Shown: positions 9,305 through 17,547 of the stretch, in pieces | Numbering within the stretch: the first letter of the stretch is position 1 | How the letters are laid out: each line of letters begins with the position of its first letter | Assembly: GCA_017631315.1 (NCBI GenBank) | Contig: JAGBTN010000017.1 | Span: forward strand, 124,001-188,000 | DNA: 64,000 nucleotides | DNA from: Bacteroidaceae bacterium | GTDB lineage: Bacteria; Bacteroidota; Bacteroidia; Bacteroidales; Bacteroidaceae | Reading direction: 5' to 3' | Program-made: the position numbers and the translations under genes | The notes under the pieces: model-generated | What the model was told of the DNA's origin: nothing | The model's input: only the letters and a program-made list of their open reading frames with translations | Databases searched by the model: none

Positions 9305-9480
9305 GGCGTGTTAAGTCGGCAAACTTAACCAGTCAGGTTGCCGGACTCGACACACCTTTTTCCTCTACGCAGCATTTCGAAGCCTGAAAACTGGCCTTTC
9401 GGAAAATTCTTTACAACATTTTTGTCCTCAACTCGTTGCCTTTCATGTGGCATTTTGTAACGTATTTTTCAAGTTGTACG
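9305..9480. repeat. 22-bp-period intergenic array, locus B (degenerate)
   Basis: In-phase octamers at 9305 (GGCGTGTT), 9327, 9349 (GACACACC), 9371, 9393 (GGCCTTTC), 9415, 9437 (TGCCTTTC) and 9459, with spacers such as AAGTCGGCAAACTT and AGGTTGCCGGACTC. Bases 9401-9422 recur exactly, inverted, at 45987-46008. The remainder of the 9076-9609 gap has GTGTAAAAG at 9230-9238 and 9252-9260, also 22 bases apart, and no gene. Confidence 0.5.
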
Positions 9481-9609
9481 GACACTCATGGCATAAGGAT
9501 ACGGGTGGGTAACTTTGTGTTTTTATATTAATAGTGTCGCCGACTTCTTTCTGTGCAATTGCCACTTTGTGCCGTCCTTGCTGCTTTATGGTCGAAAATA
9601 CCCAATAAA

Positions 9610-9641
9610 TTTGTCTATTTTCGTGTCTTTTTGTAACTTTG
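9610..9641 (+). promoter_or_regulatory. Promoter of the paaK-aminotransferase operon
   Basis: TTTG at 9610-9613 and TAACTTTG at 9634-9641, 20 bases apart. The predicted leader is about 58 bases to the ATG at 9706. Confidence 0.7.
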
Positions 9642-9705
9642 CAAACTCAATTTTGCCCCATTGGGGAATTATGTCAATTGTTAATACATATTGTAAGAAT
9701 AACTC

Positions 9706-11016
9706 ATGATACACAATCCACAAATGGAGTGCATGTCCCGCGAGGACATGAGAAAACTGCAAGGAGAACGACTTGCTGCAACCGTGAAGCGTTGCTACGA
9801 GAAAGTTCCTTTCTATAAGAAGAAGATGGATGAACTCGGCATAAAGCCGGAAGATATCAAGTCGGTCGATGACGTTGTGAAACTTCCTTTCACCACAAAG
9901 CATGACCTTCGCGACGAATACCCCTACGGATTGCAGGCGGTACCCATGGATGAGATTAAACGCATCCATGCTTCCAGCGGTACAACAGGCAAGCCGGTTG
10001 TCGGCACATACACTCAGGCAGACCTCGACATGTGGTCGGAGTGCGTGGCTCGTGTATTGGCAGTTGGAGACATAGGTCCCGGCGATGTGGTACAAGTCAG
10101 TTATGGCTATGGCCTTTTCACAGGTGGCCTTGGCGCTCACGATGGTGTGGCAAAACGAGGTGCCGTGCAGTTGCCCACCTCAGCAGGCAACTCCGAGAAA
10201 CAAATCATGCTGATGCAAGACCTTGGCACAACAGCCATCTGCTGTACGCCATCCTATGCTTTGCATCTGGCAGAAGTAATTGAAAAGAACAAGGTTGACG
10301 TTTCCAAACTCAAACTCCGTGTCGGCTTCTTCGGCGCAGAGCCCTGGACATGGGGCATACGCCGTGAACTCGAGGCAAAACTTAACATCAAGGCAATCGA
10401 CATCTACGGACTGACAGAGATGTGCGGACCTGGTGTGGGTGGCGAATGCCAGTATCAAGACGGTACACACATCTGGGAAGACATGTTCCTGCCCGAGATA
10501 GTAAACCCCGAAACCTTAGAGCCGGTCGCTCCCGGCGAAGTGGGCGAGTTGGTGATAACATCACTCTGCAAGGAGGCAATGCCCATACTCCGCTATCGCA
10601 CCCGCGACCTTTCCAGCCTCAACTACGAAGCCTGCAAGTGCGGACGTACTGCAGTCCGACTCGGCAAGGTGCTCGGCCGCAGCGACGATATGCTTATCAT
10701 TCGTGGCGTAAACGTCTTCCCCAGCCAGATAGAAACAGTACTCACAGAGTTCCCCGCTTTTACTCCACAATACTTCATTACCGTCGACCGTAAAGGAAAC
10801 GAAGACACCTTCGACCTCGATGTAGAACTCCGCGAAGAACTCTTCTCGCCCAATCCCGGCAAACAAATGCCTTTCATCAAGCCACTCTACGACCGTCTTG
10901 TGTCTCTGACAGGCATCAAACCAAACATACACATACAGCCACCAGGAACCATTCAGCGTTCAACAGGTAAGGCTAAACATGTAAACGACAAACGCGACTT
11001 CTCAAATTGGCATTAA
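9706..11016 (+). CDS. paaK: Phenylacetate-CoA ligase (first copy)
   Basis: 436 residues. ATP-dependent ligase making aryl-acetyl-CoA from phenylacetate or related arylacetates. The AMP-binding motif 'HASSGTTGKPVVGTY' is near residue 90, 'YGLTEMCGPGVGGECQ' near 235, and the adenylate hinge 'GRSDDMLIIRGVNVFPSQIE' near 324; the C-terminal Lys is in 'RSTGKAKHVNDKRDF'. It is followed after one base by an aminotransferase and then by a second ligase that is clearly its paralogue. With iorAB just upstream, the likely net pathway is arylacetate to aryl-acetyl-CoA to arylpyruvate to aromatic amino acid. Confidence 0.93.
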   Translation: MIHNPQMECMSREDMRKLQGERLAATVKRCYEKVPFYKKKMDELGIKPEDIKSVDDVVKLPFTTKHDLRDEYPYGLQAVPMDEIKRIHASSGTTGKPVVGTYTQADLDMWSECVARVLAVGDIGPGDVVQVSYGYGLFTGGLGAHDGVAKRGAVQLPTSAGNSEKQIMLMQDLGTTAICCTPSYALHLAEVIEKNKVDVSKLKLRVGFFGAEPWTWGIRRELEAKLNIKAIDIYGLTEMCGPGVGGECQYQDGTHIWEDMFLPEIVNPETLEPVAPGEVGELVITSLCKEAMPILRYRTRDLSSLNYEACKCGRTAVRLGKVLGRSDDMLIIRGVNVFPSQIETVLTEFPAFTPQYFITVDRKGNEDTFDLDVELREELFSPNPGKQMPFIKPLYDRLVSLTGIKPNIHIQPPGTIQRSTGKAKHVNDKRDFSNWH

Positions 11017-11017
11017 A

Positions 11018-12328
11018 ATGTTAGACAGAGAACAGGTAAACAGCATCATAGATGCGATGGGGCTAAACGATTTCTCCCAAGCCACCATTCGCGATATTCA
11101 AGCATTGTCCCGAAAGATCGAGGACGAGACAGGCGAGCAGGTCATACACTTGGAGATGGGTGTGCCGGGTTTGCAACCATCAGAGATTGCTTTGAAGGCA
11201 GAAGCAGAAGCTCTCCAGAACGGCTGTGCCACTATCTATCCACCCAATGGCGGCATTCCTCGCATCAAGCAAGCGGCATCAGACTTCGTGAAAGCATTTA
11301 TCGGCGTTGATATTTCGCCCGAAGGTTGTGTGCCGACTACCGGAAGCATGCAAGGAACATTTGCCACCTTTATGGCATTGCACCATGCTTTTGCCGGCAC
11401 TCCAAAAGACACGGTGTTGCTCATTCAGCCAGGTTTCCCGGTACAAACAACTCAGTGCGATGTCATTGGTCTTAAGCACGAGGCTCTTGATATCTATAAC
11501 TATAGAGGCGAAGCCTTAATACAAAAGTTGGAAGAGATTGTTGCCAAAGGTAATATCTGTGCAATCGTCTATTCCAATCCGAACAATCCCACTTGGGTTT
11601 GCTTCACAGAGGAAGAGTTGAAGGGAATAGGACAAATAGCAACAAAGTATGATATCCTCGTCCTCGAAGACCTTGCATACTTCGCTATGGACTTCCGTCG
11701 CGACCTTTCTCATCCTTTTCAGGAACCGTATCAAGCCACCGTTGCTCGCTATACCGACAACTATGTACTGTGGGTTTCTGCATCGAAGGCTTTCTCATAT
11801 GCCGGGCAGCGTATAGGTGTGACGTGTATCTCCGATAGACTTTTCCATCGTGCTTATGGCCCCTTGAAGGAATCGTTTGGCGTTAGCACCTTTGGCGACT
11901 TCTTTGTCGGCAGACTGATGTATACGCTTTCCAGCGGAACGACACATTCTGTTCAGCATGCAATGGCAGCGCTCATGGAGGCTGCGGTAAAGGGAGAATA
12001 CAACTTCCTTATCGATGTGCAGGAGTATGGCCGTAGGGCTAAGTTCATGAAGGAAGTGCTTTTGAATAATGGCTTTTATCTTGTCTATGACAATGATATG
12101 GGTGCTCCTTTGGCCGACGGTTTCTATTTCACGGTTCAGTATCCCGGAATGGACGACCTTCAACTGACACGTGAACTCATGACCTACGGTATTGCTGTTT
12201 TCCCGCTCGACACGATGGGCTCTACCCAGCAAGGTGTACGTATTTGTACTTCTTTCTTCCGTGAGGAGCAGAAACATTTATTCACAGAACGTATTACACA
12301 ATTCCATAAGGAACATCATGGATATTAA
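11018..12328 (+). CDS. PLP-dependent aminotransferase, probably aromatic
   Basis: 436 residues, class I/II fold. Substrate-binding 'YSNPNNPTWVCFTEEEL', PLP Asp/Tyr segment 'LVLEDLAYFAMDFRR' and Schiff-base K257 in 'SASKAFSYAGQRIG' are all visible. Starts one base after paaK; its 3' end overlaps the second ligase by 11 bases. Aromatic specificity is inferred from position between two arylacetate-CoA ligases and next to iorAB, where it would transaminate the arylpyruvate product. Confidence 0.9.
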   Translation: MLDREQVNSIIDAMGLNDFSQATIRDIQALSRKIEDETGEQVIHLEMGVPGLQPSEIALKAEAEALQNGCATIYPPNGGIPRIKQAASDFVKAFIGVDISPEGCVPTTGSMQGTFATFMALHHAFAGTPKDTVLLIQPGFPVQTTQCDVIGLKHEALDIYNYRGEALIQKLEEIVAKGNICAIVYSNPNNPTWVCFTEEELKGIGQIATKYDILVLEDLAYFAMDFRRDLSHPFQEPYQATVARYTDNYVLWVSASKAFSYAGQRIGVTCISDRLFHRAYGPLKESFGVSTFGDFFVGRLMYTLSSGTTHSVQHAMAALMEAAVKGEYNFLIDVQEYGRRAKFMKEVLLNNGFYLVYDNDMGAPLADGFYFTVQYPGMDDLQLTRELMTYGIAVFPLDTMGSTQQGVRICTSFFREEQKHLFTERITQFHKEHHGY

Positions 12329-13634
12329 CTCTCCTTACTTTCATCCCGAATACGAGACTCTCTCTCGCGAGGAAATCGGCAAGTTGCAGACGAACCGCCT
12401 GCAAGAGACGATAAAGAGGTGTTCGCAGGTTCCGTTCTATGCCCAGAAGTTCAAGGAGATGGGCATTAAGCCGGAAGATATTGCTTCGCCCGAAGACATT
12501 CGCAAGTTGCCTTTTACTACAAAACAGGACTTGCGCGACACTTATCCGTTTGGTTTGGCTGCGGTACCTTTGTCGGACTGCGTGCGTTTACACTCCAGTA
12601 GTGGTACGACGGGCAATCCAACAGTTATCCTTCATACCCAAAACGACCTTGACGAGTGGGCCAATCAGGTGGCTCGTAACCTTTGGATGGTGGGGCTTCG
12701 TCCGGATGATGTGTTTCAGAATTCGTCCGGCTATGGTATGTTTACCGGCGGCTTAGGTTTCCAGTATGGTGCTGAACGAATGGGTATGCTGACGGTGCCT
12801 GCTGCTGCGGGTAATTCGCTGCGCCAGATAAAGTTCATCAAGGACTTCGGAACGACTGCCATTCATGCTGTCCCGTCATACCTGACCCGTCTCTATGAGG
12901 TGATGCAGGAACAGGGTGTTGATCCTCGCACTGATACTAATCTTCGCGTTTTTGCCATTGGTGCGGAGCCTCATTCTGAGGAACAGCGCCAGAGGATTGA
13001 GAATATGTTTGGCGTAAAGGCATACAACAGTTTTGGTATGTCTGAGATGTGCGGACCGGGTGTCGGTTTTGAGTGTCAGGAACAGAATGGCCTTCACTTT
13101 TGGGAGGATTATTATATCGTTGAAATCGTTAATCCCGAAACTTTGGAGCCTGTGCCCGACGGTGAGATAGGCGAACTTGTTTTGACAACACTTCGCCGCG
13201 AAGCAATGCCATTGATAAGGTATCGTACGCGCGACCTTACACGTGTACTCGGCCGTTCCTGTCCTTGTGGACGTAATCATGTTCGCATCGACCGCATGAA
13301 AGGTCGTAGCGACGATATGATAGTGCTGCGTGGCGTGAATATCTTCCCCATACAGATTGAGAAAATACTCATGACCTTCCCCGAATTGGCAAGCAATTAT
13401 CTTATAACTCTATCAACCGATAACGATAACGACAACATGACTGTAGAGGTAGAGTTGGCAGAGATGTTCACCGACGATTATGCACGACTTCATTCTCTGA
13501 CGAAGAACCTTACTCGTGCATTGAAGGACGAAATTTTGCTCACGCCTATTGTGAAACTTGTGCCCAAGGGGAGCCTGCCAGTCAGCGAAGGCAAGGCTGT
13601 TCGTGTGGTTGACAAGCGTAAGGTTTACTTATAA
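12318..13634 (+). CDS. Phenylacetate-CoA ligase (second copy)
   Basis: 438 residues from ATG 12318 ('MDINSPYFHPEYETLSREE'), aligned with the start of the first copy; it overlaps the aminotransferase by 11 bases. All ligase motifs are intact: 'HSSSGTTGNPTVILHTQ', 'FGMSEMCGPGVGFECQEQ', 'GRSDDMIVLRGVNIFPIQIE' and the C-terminal Lys in 'VSEGKAVRVVDKRK'. Side-by-side paralogues suggest different aryl groups (for example phenylacetate versus indoleacetate or hydroxyphenylacetate); which takes which cannot be read from sequence. Confidence 0.92.
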   Translation: MDINSPYFHPEYETLSREEIGKLQTNRLQETIKRCSQVPFYAQKFKEMGIKPEDIASPEDIRKLPFTTKQDLRDTYPFGLAAVPLSDCVRLHSSSGTTGNPTVILHTQNDLDEWANQVARNLWMVGLRPDDVFQNSSGYGMFTGGLGFQYGAERMGMLTVPAAAGNSLRQIKFIKDFGTTAIHAVPSYLTRLYEVMQEQGVDPRTDTNLRVFAIGAEPHSEEQRQRIENMFGVKAYNSFGMSEMCGPGVGFECQEQNGLHFWEDYYIVEIVNPETLEPVPDGEIGELVLTTLRREAMPLIRYRTRDLTRVLGRSCPCGRNHVRIDRMKGRSDDMIVLRGVNIFPIQIEKILMTFPELASNYLITLSTDNDNDNMTVEVELAEMFTDDYARLHSLTKNLTRALKDEILLTPIVKLVPKGSLPVSEGKAVRVVDKRKVYL

Positions 13635-13679
13635 TAGTAGTGTGCAAAGGATTTGCTACTTAATTATTTTTAATATCCT

Positions 13680-14078
13680 ATGAAACAACTTTCCATATTC
13701 ATCGAAAACAAGCAAGGAACACTGCTTACGGTGCTTAATGTTCTAAAGAATGCAAACATACAGATAATAGCTTCAACCATATCAGACACACAGGATTTTG
13801 GTATTTATCGAATAATCTGCGATGATCCCGAACGTGCTTATGTCGTTCTCGGCGAGCAGGGTGTTTCCGTAACATTGACCGAAGTCTTTGCCATTCAGCT
13901 CGAAGACAAACCTGGAGAGGCAGCGCGTGTGCTTGCTCTCTTTGCCGAAGCAGATATCAGCATTGCCTACATGTATTCATTCCTGCTTTCCGGCAAGGGT
14001 ATTCTTGTGTTCCGCTCGTCCGACACGGAAAAGACAAAGCAAGTTATTGCCGATAAATCTTTACAGGAATTCTGCTAG
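13680..14078 (+). CDS. Tandem ACT domain protein
   Basis: 132 residues forming two ACT domains (about 1-66, 'QLSIFIENKQGTLLTVLNVL', and 70-132, 'AIQLEDKPGEAARVLALFAE'). ACT domains bind amino acids; here the protein probably senses an aromatic amino acid and modulates the ligases or aminotransferase upstream. This two-ACT protein is commonly seen downstream of paaK in Bacteroidetes and other anaerobes. 45 bases after the second ligase; a 32-bp palindrome follows. Confidence 0.88.
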   Translation: MKQLSIFIENKQGTLLTVLNVLKNANIQIIASTISDTQDFGIYRIICDDPERAYVVLGEQGVSVTLTEVFAIQLEDKPGEAARVLALFAEADISIAYMYSFLLSGKGILVFRSSDTEKTKQVIADKSLQEFC

Positions 14079-14115
14079 GATATTCTTAGATATAAATCGG
14101 ATTTAACGATATTGG

Positions 14116-14147
14116 TAGGGCGCATCCATTGCAATGGATGCGCCCTA
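14116..14147. terminator. 32-bp perfect palindrome after the ACT gene
   Basis: TAGGGCGCATCCATTG at 14116-14131 is followed directly by its exact reverse complement to 14147, giving a 16-bp stem with essentially no loop. It sits 37 bases after the ACT stop. A T-run is weak ('tgttta'), so it may be a terminator or a dispersed palindrome. Confidence 0.6.
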
Positions 14148-14157
14148 TGTTTAATTC

Positions 14158-14275
14158 CTTATGTTCCGGCAAGAAACATCTACTGCCAAGTCGTCCAACT
14201 TCCTATACCTTCCTTGCCAACTTCTACTGCCAAGTTGGGCGACAACCTATGCCTTGTTTTTTAACCACCTATGGC
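14158..14275. repeat. 22-bp-period intergenic array, locus C
   Basis: Octamers exactly 22 bases apart: CTTATGTT (14158), CTACTGCC (14180), CCTATACC (14202), CTACTGCC (14224), CCTATGCC (14246), CCTATGGC (14268), with spacers such as TTCCTTGCCAACTT and AAGTTGGGCGACAA. It lies between convergent genes. Confidence 0.8.
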
Positions 14276-14387
14276 TTATAAGTCATGCTTTTGTAATTGC
14301 CTCGTCACAAACTACATAGAGCTTTACCAGATAGGCAGATTTTCGCATATGAATCATTTGTCGGATGCAAATTTCTGCTTAAACAAA

Positions 14388-14419
14388 GAAAAAGCCCCAC
14401 CACGATTGTGGCAGGGCTT
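14388..14419 (-). terminator. Terminator of the OmpA-family gene
   Basis: On the minus strand GCCCTGCCAC and GTGGTGGGGC form a stem around AATC, followed by TTTTTCTTTG. Confidence 0.8.
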
Positions 14420-14452
14420 CCGTTATTTGTCTGTTATTAAACTACGCTTCGA

Positions 14453-15523
14453 TTACTTAATAGAAACGTAAACTACACGCTGAGATTCCTTACCAGCAGC
14501 ACCGTGTGCGTTAACGTCAGCAACCTTCACACCGCGTTCTTCCAAGTAAGCCTTAACTGCATCGCAACGACGCTGAGACAACTTCTGGTTGTATGCCTTA
14601 GCACCTTCGGGAGAAGCGAAACCATCAATGCAAACAGTTGTACCCTTCTCAATTGTGTTCAACTTAGCTTTTGCAGTGTTGGTGAGAGTAGCCTTGTTCT
14701 GAGCGAACTCAACGGTTACACCGCTAACGTTCTTAGTAACTACCTTCTCAACTACCTTCTCAACTACCTTCTCAACGGGCTTTTCAACTACCTTCTCAAC
14801 AACCTTGGTAACCTCAACAGGCTTAACCTCTGTGAAGTAGTGGTTGCCATTGCTGGTCTTGAAGTGGTAAGTAACACCAGCGGTAATCTGACCAACTGCA
14901 TTGTCTGCATAAGCACCTTCGCCTTCGCATACAACGGGCATGCCAGCACCAGAGAAGCGAACGGGATCGTTGTCGCGAGAAGTCTTGAGGATTACAGCAG
15001 GACGCAAGCTAACAGTCCAAGCTTTCTTTTCGCCAAGGTTGAAGTCAAAATCAAGACCAAACTTGAACATGCAGCGGTTCAAATCGTTTGAACTTTCAGT
15101 TGTAATGCCTTCGTAGCTGGGCCAGAAGAAACGTGTGTAACCAACACCGCCACGAGCCTGAATCTCGAAGAAGCGAGGTGCACCCTTGTAACCGCCAAAC
15201 CAGTTCATGAGGTTAACCTTAGTGTTAGCAAAAACGCTTGCATTGTCAACAACATTTGCACTCTTTGCTGCCCAGTTCCAATTTGTGTTGTCGTTGAAAC
15301 CAGCCTGCAATTGGAATTCCAAACTCAATACAGGAGTGATGCCCTTGGTAAAGTTGATACCAGCAACGCCGCCATTAGGTGCATTCCAGTCATGAAGGTT
15401 TGTGTTTACACCACCTTCAACACCGATTGACCAATTGTCGAAAAACTTCTTGCCAGTGTACTGAGCACTAGCAACCATTGCCATTCCAAACATAGCAACG
15501 AGTACGAGAGTAATCTTTTTCAT
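14453..15523 (-). CDS. OmpA family outer membrane protein
   Basis: 356 residues. Signal peptide 'MKKITLVLVAMFGMAMVASA', an eight-strand-type beta barrel of about 210 residues rich in Trp/Tyr/Phe, a linker, and a C-terminal OmpA peptidoglycan-binding domain ('VEFAQNKATLTNTAKAKLNT', then 'IDGFASPEGAKAYNQKLSQR'). The linker contains head-to-tail VVEK/VVEKPVEK units, an elastic spacer seen in Bacteroidales OmpA proteins. It links outer membrane to cell wall and is likely abundant, with a good promoter at 15606-15636 and its own terminator. Confidence 0.95.
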   Translation of the reverse strand: MKKITLVLVAMFGMAMVASAQYTGKKFFDNWSIGVEGGVNTNLHDWNAPNGGVAGINFTKGITPVLSLEFQLQAGFNDNTNWNWAAKSANVVDNASVFANTKVNLMNWFGGYKGAPRFFEIQARGGVGYTRFFWPSYEGITTESSNDLNRCMFKFGLDFDFNLGEKKAWTVSLRPAVILKTSRDNDPVRFSGAGMPVVCEGEGAYADNAVGQITAGVTYHFKTSNGNHYFTEVKPVEVTKVVEKVVEKPVEKVVEKVVEKVVTKNVSGVTVEFAQNKATLTNTAKAKLNTIEKGTTVCIDGFASPEGAKAYNQKLSQRRCDAVKAYLEERGVKVADVNAHGAAGKESQRVVYVSIK

Positions 15524-15605
15524 TTGTTTAAAAAATTGATTAACACTATATAATTTGTAATTTCTATCCCTGTTAGTTTCCGTTTAGACAGAATTTAATT
15601 CGATG

Positions 15606-15636
15606 CAAAAATACAACTTTATTTATTCCCTTGCAA
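15606..15636 (-). promoter_or_regulatory. Promoter of the OmpA-family gene
   Basis: On the minus strand TATTTTTG (15613-15606) and CTTGC ending at 15633, 19 bases apart. It gives an untranslated leader of about 75 bases. Confidence 0.7.
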
Positions 15637-15717
15637 GAAAAATGTTTTTTTTTATGTTTTGGGGGCCTAATTATGCGTTATTTTGTTTTTAGACATTAAA
15701 TATCTAATAAATATATG

Positions 15718-16554
15718 TTATATTTCTTCAATTTTTGCTTTGTCTCTTACTACCAGTATTGACAGCTCATAGAGTACATAAAGCGGTATAAATACAAGCA
15801 TGAGCGAGAAAGGGTCGCCACTTGGCGTGATAATAGCAGCGGTAATAAGTAGCACAACAATAGCATGGCGTTTGTATTCGCGCAGAAAACTCTTTTTGAG
15901 AATTCCCAACAGACTAAGTAACCATGCTAACAATGGCATTTCAAAAACAATACCCATGACCAAGATCAGCAGTGTGAAGTTATCAATGTAACTCTGTAGA
16001 TTGATTTGATTCGTGATATTGGGGCTCAAATTGTATTCAACCAAGAAACGGAAAGTAAATGGAAAAACAAACAGATATCCTATTGCACAACCTAGGTAAA
16101 ACATAAATGTTCCTCCCATAAATGCAGGACGCAAATGTTTTATTTCTTCCTCGAAGAGTGCAGGTTCAATAAATTTCCATATCTCCCAAATAAAATAAGG
16201 AAAAGCAATGACGGCAGCCATTGATATTGATGTAGAAATATGTGTCATGAATTGACTGGCAACGTTGATGTTAATAATTTGAACGTCAAAGTCGGGAGAC
16301 AACTTTACTACACCGCTACCAATAGCATTAAGCCATCGGTAAACAAAAAACTCGTTGCTTGTTGGGGCAAGTACAAAACGGTCGAAAATATAAGGCATTG
16401 CAATAAAAGTGCCTATTAAAATGACCATAAGGACACATGCACTACGGAATAATGCCCATCGTAGTACTTCGAGATGATCCCAAAATGACATTGCGCTCTC
16501 TTGGGTCTCTTTCTCTTCAATCGGTTCTGTCTTGCTCTTGTCTTCTAACTCCAT
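15718..16554 (-). CDS. tatC: Sec-independent protein translocase subunit TatC
   Basis: 278 residues, six predicted membrane helices. Recognises twin-arginine signal peptides and forms the Tat translocase with TatA. The N-terminal 'MSFWDHLEVLRWALFRSACV' is the family's signature start, and the loop 'FPYFIWEIWKFIEPALFEEE' is the conserved signal-binding face. The charged tail 'KSKTEPIEEKETQE' precedes the first helix. The partner tatA is at 20083-20295; three metabolic genes lie between, all on the same strand. A hairpin at 16565-16620 separates tatC from the preceding gene. Confidence 0.96.
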   Translation of the reverse strand: MELEDKSKTEPIEEKETQESAMSFWDHLEVLRWALFRSACVLMVILIGTFIAMPYIFDRFVLAPTSNEFFVYRWLNAIGSGVVKLSPDFDVQIININVASQFMTHISTSISMAAVIAFPYFIWEIWKFIEPALFEEEIKHLRPAFMGGTFMFYLGCAIGYLFVFPFTFRFLVEYNLSPNITNQINLQSYIDNFTLLILVMGIVFEMPLLAWLLSLLGILKKSFLREYKRHAIVVLLITAAIITPSGDPFSLMLVFIPLYVLYELSILVVRDKAKIEEI

Positions 16555-16564
16555 AACACTTAAG

Positions 16565-16620
16565 TAGGAGCCCCTCTATCTTTGTGAGTGTTTTAAGTAC
16601 TCGCATTAGAGGGGCTCCTA
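16565..16620 (-). terminator. Hairpin upstream of tatC
   Basis: TAGGAGCCCCTCTA (16565-16578) and TAGAGGGGCTCCTA (16607-16620) form a 14-bp perfect stem; GTGAGT/ACTCGC may extend pairing inside. No clear T-run follows on the minus strand, so it may be a partial terminator or an mRNA processing site between the isomerase-like gene and tatC. Confidence 0.55.
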
Positions 16621-16633
16621 AAGATAGATTGTT

Positions 16634-17527
16634 TTACTTGTTGTATGTTGCTTTTACGAACTTTGCAGCATTGAGGTAGTCTGCACAAACCTTCATGCCA
16701 TCCAAGATGTTAGGTCTGTTGCTTGCTTCCAATTCAACAACCAGATGCTTCAAGCCAGCTTTGTCTGCATTGTTGAAAATAGCATCAAAACCAACCATGC
16801 CGCTTTCTCCGAATTCCTTGTGATCCTTGATGTGGAGTAGGGTAAAGCGGTTAGGATATTTTTTGAAGTATTCAACGGGACTAACTTGACCACGAACTGC
16901 CCAATAAACATCCATTTCATAGAATACCTTGTCGGCATCGGTATGTTTAATCATATAGTCATACCAGACTTGGCCTTCTACCTTGTTGAATTCGTAGCTG
17001 TGGTTGTGATAACCGAACTTCATGCCAGCTGCATTAACCATTTCGCCAACTTTATTCAAGTACTTGCAGATAACATCAGCTTCAGCAAGTGTGTTGGGGA
17101 AGTTAACACCAGGATTGACAATGTACTTCATGCCGGCACGCTTATGGGTGTCAATGCATTGAGCCCACCACTTCAGCGCTTCATCAAAATTTCCGGATTT
17201 CAGTTCCTCGTTGTTAAGATTATGACCGACATGGCTCGAAAGAACTTCCATGCCTGCAGCCTCGATGTCTGCCTTGAATTGCTCGGGTGTGACGCCATAA
17301 AGCTTTCCATTGTCGTAGTTGGCTGCTTCAATGGCTGTATAGCCCATTTTTGCCAACGCTTTCAGTGTGCTTTCGTGGTTTTGAGCATATTTGTTTGGAT
17401 TGCCAATGAGGTCGCGCACAGAATACATCTGGAAAGCAATCTCCTTTTTCTTGGCTTCAACTCCAAAACTGTAGCTTAGGAGTGTTCCAAATAAGCAGAT
17501 GAATATAAGAGTTCTTCTCATTTCCAA
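16634..17527 (-). CDS. Xylose isomerase-like TIM barrel protein (sugar isomerase/epimerase family)
   Basis: 297 residues with an N-terminal signal peptide ('RRTLIFICLFGTLLSYSFGV'), so exported. The body has the AP-endonuclease-2/xylose-isomerase-like barrel: 'AFQMYSVRD', 'SHVGHNL', 'GYHNHSYEF' and 'EMDVYWAVRGQ', which supply metal-binding His/Glu/Asp residues. It sits 20 bases after the DUF1080 gene and follows a Tat-exported oxidoreductase. This trio resembles the recently recognised periplasmic route in which sugars are oxidised at C3 and glycosidic bonds then cleaved by elimination. Substrate unknown. Confidence 0.85.
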   Translation of the reverse strand: MEMRRTLIFICLFGTLLSYSFGVEAKKKEIAFQMYSVRDLIGNPNKYAQNHESTLKALAKMGYTAIEAANYDNGKLYGVTPEQFKADIEAAGMEVLSSHVGHNLNNEELKSGNFDEALKWWAQCIDTHKRAGMKYIVNPGVNFPNTLAEADVICKYLNKVGEMVNAAGMKFGYHNHSYEFNKVEGQVWYDYMIKHTDADKVFYEMDVYWAVRGQVSPVEYFKKYPNRFTLLHIKDHKEFGESGMVGFDAIFNNADKAGLKHLVVELEASNRPNILDGMKVCADYLNAAKFVKATYNK

Positions 17528-17547
17528 TAATATAATAATGAATAGAA

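Noticed and set aside
14158-14275. 22-base-period arrays considered as CRISPR
   Set aside because: The repeated word is only 8 bases and variable, the 14-base spacers are themselves similar to each other, and no cas gene is in the window.
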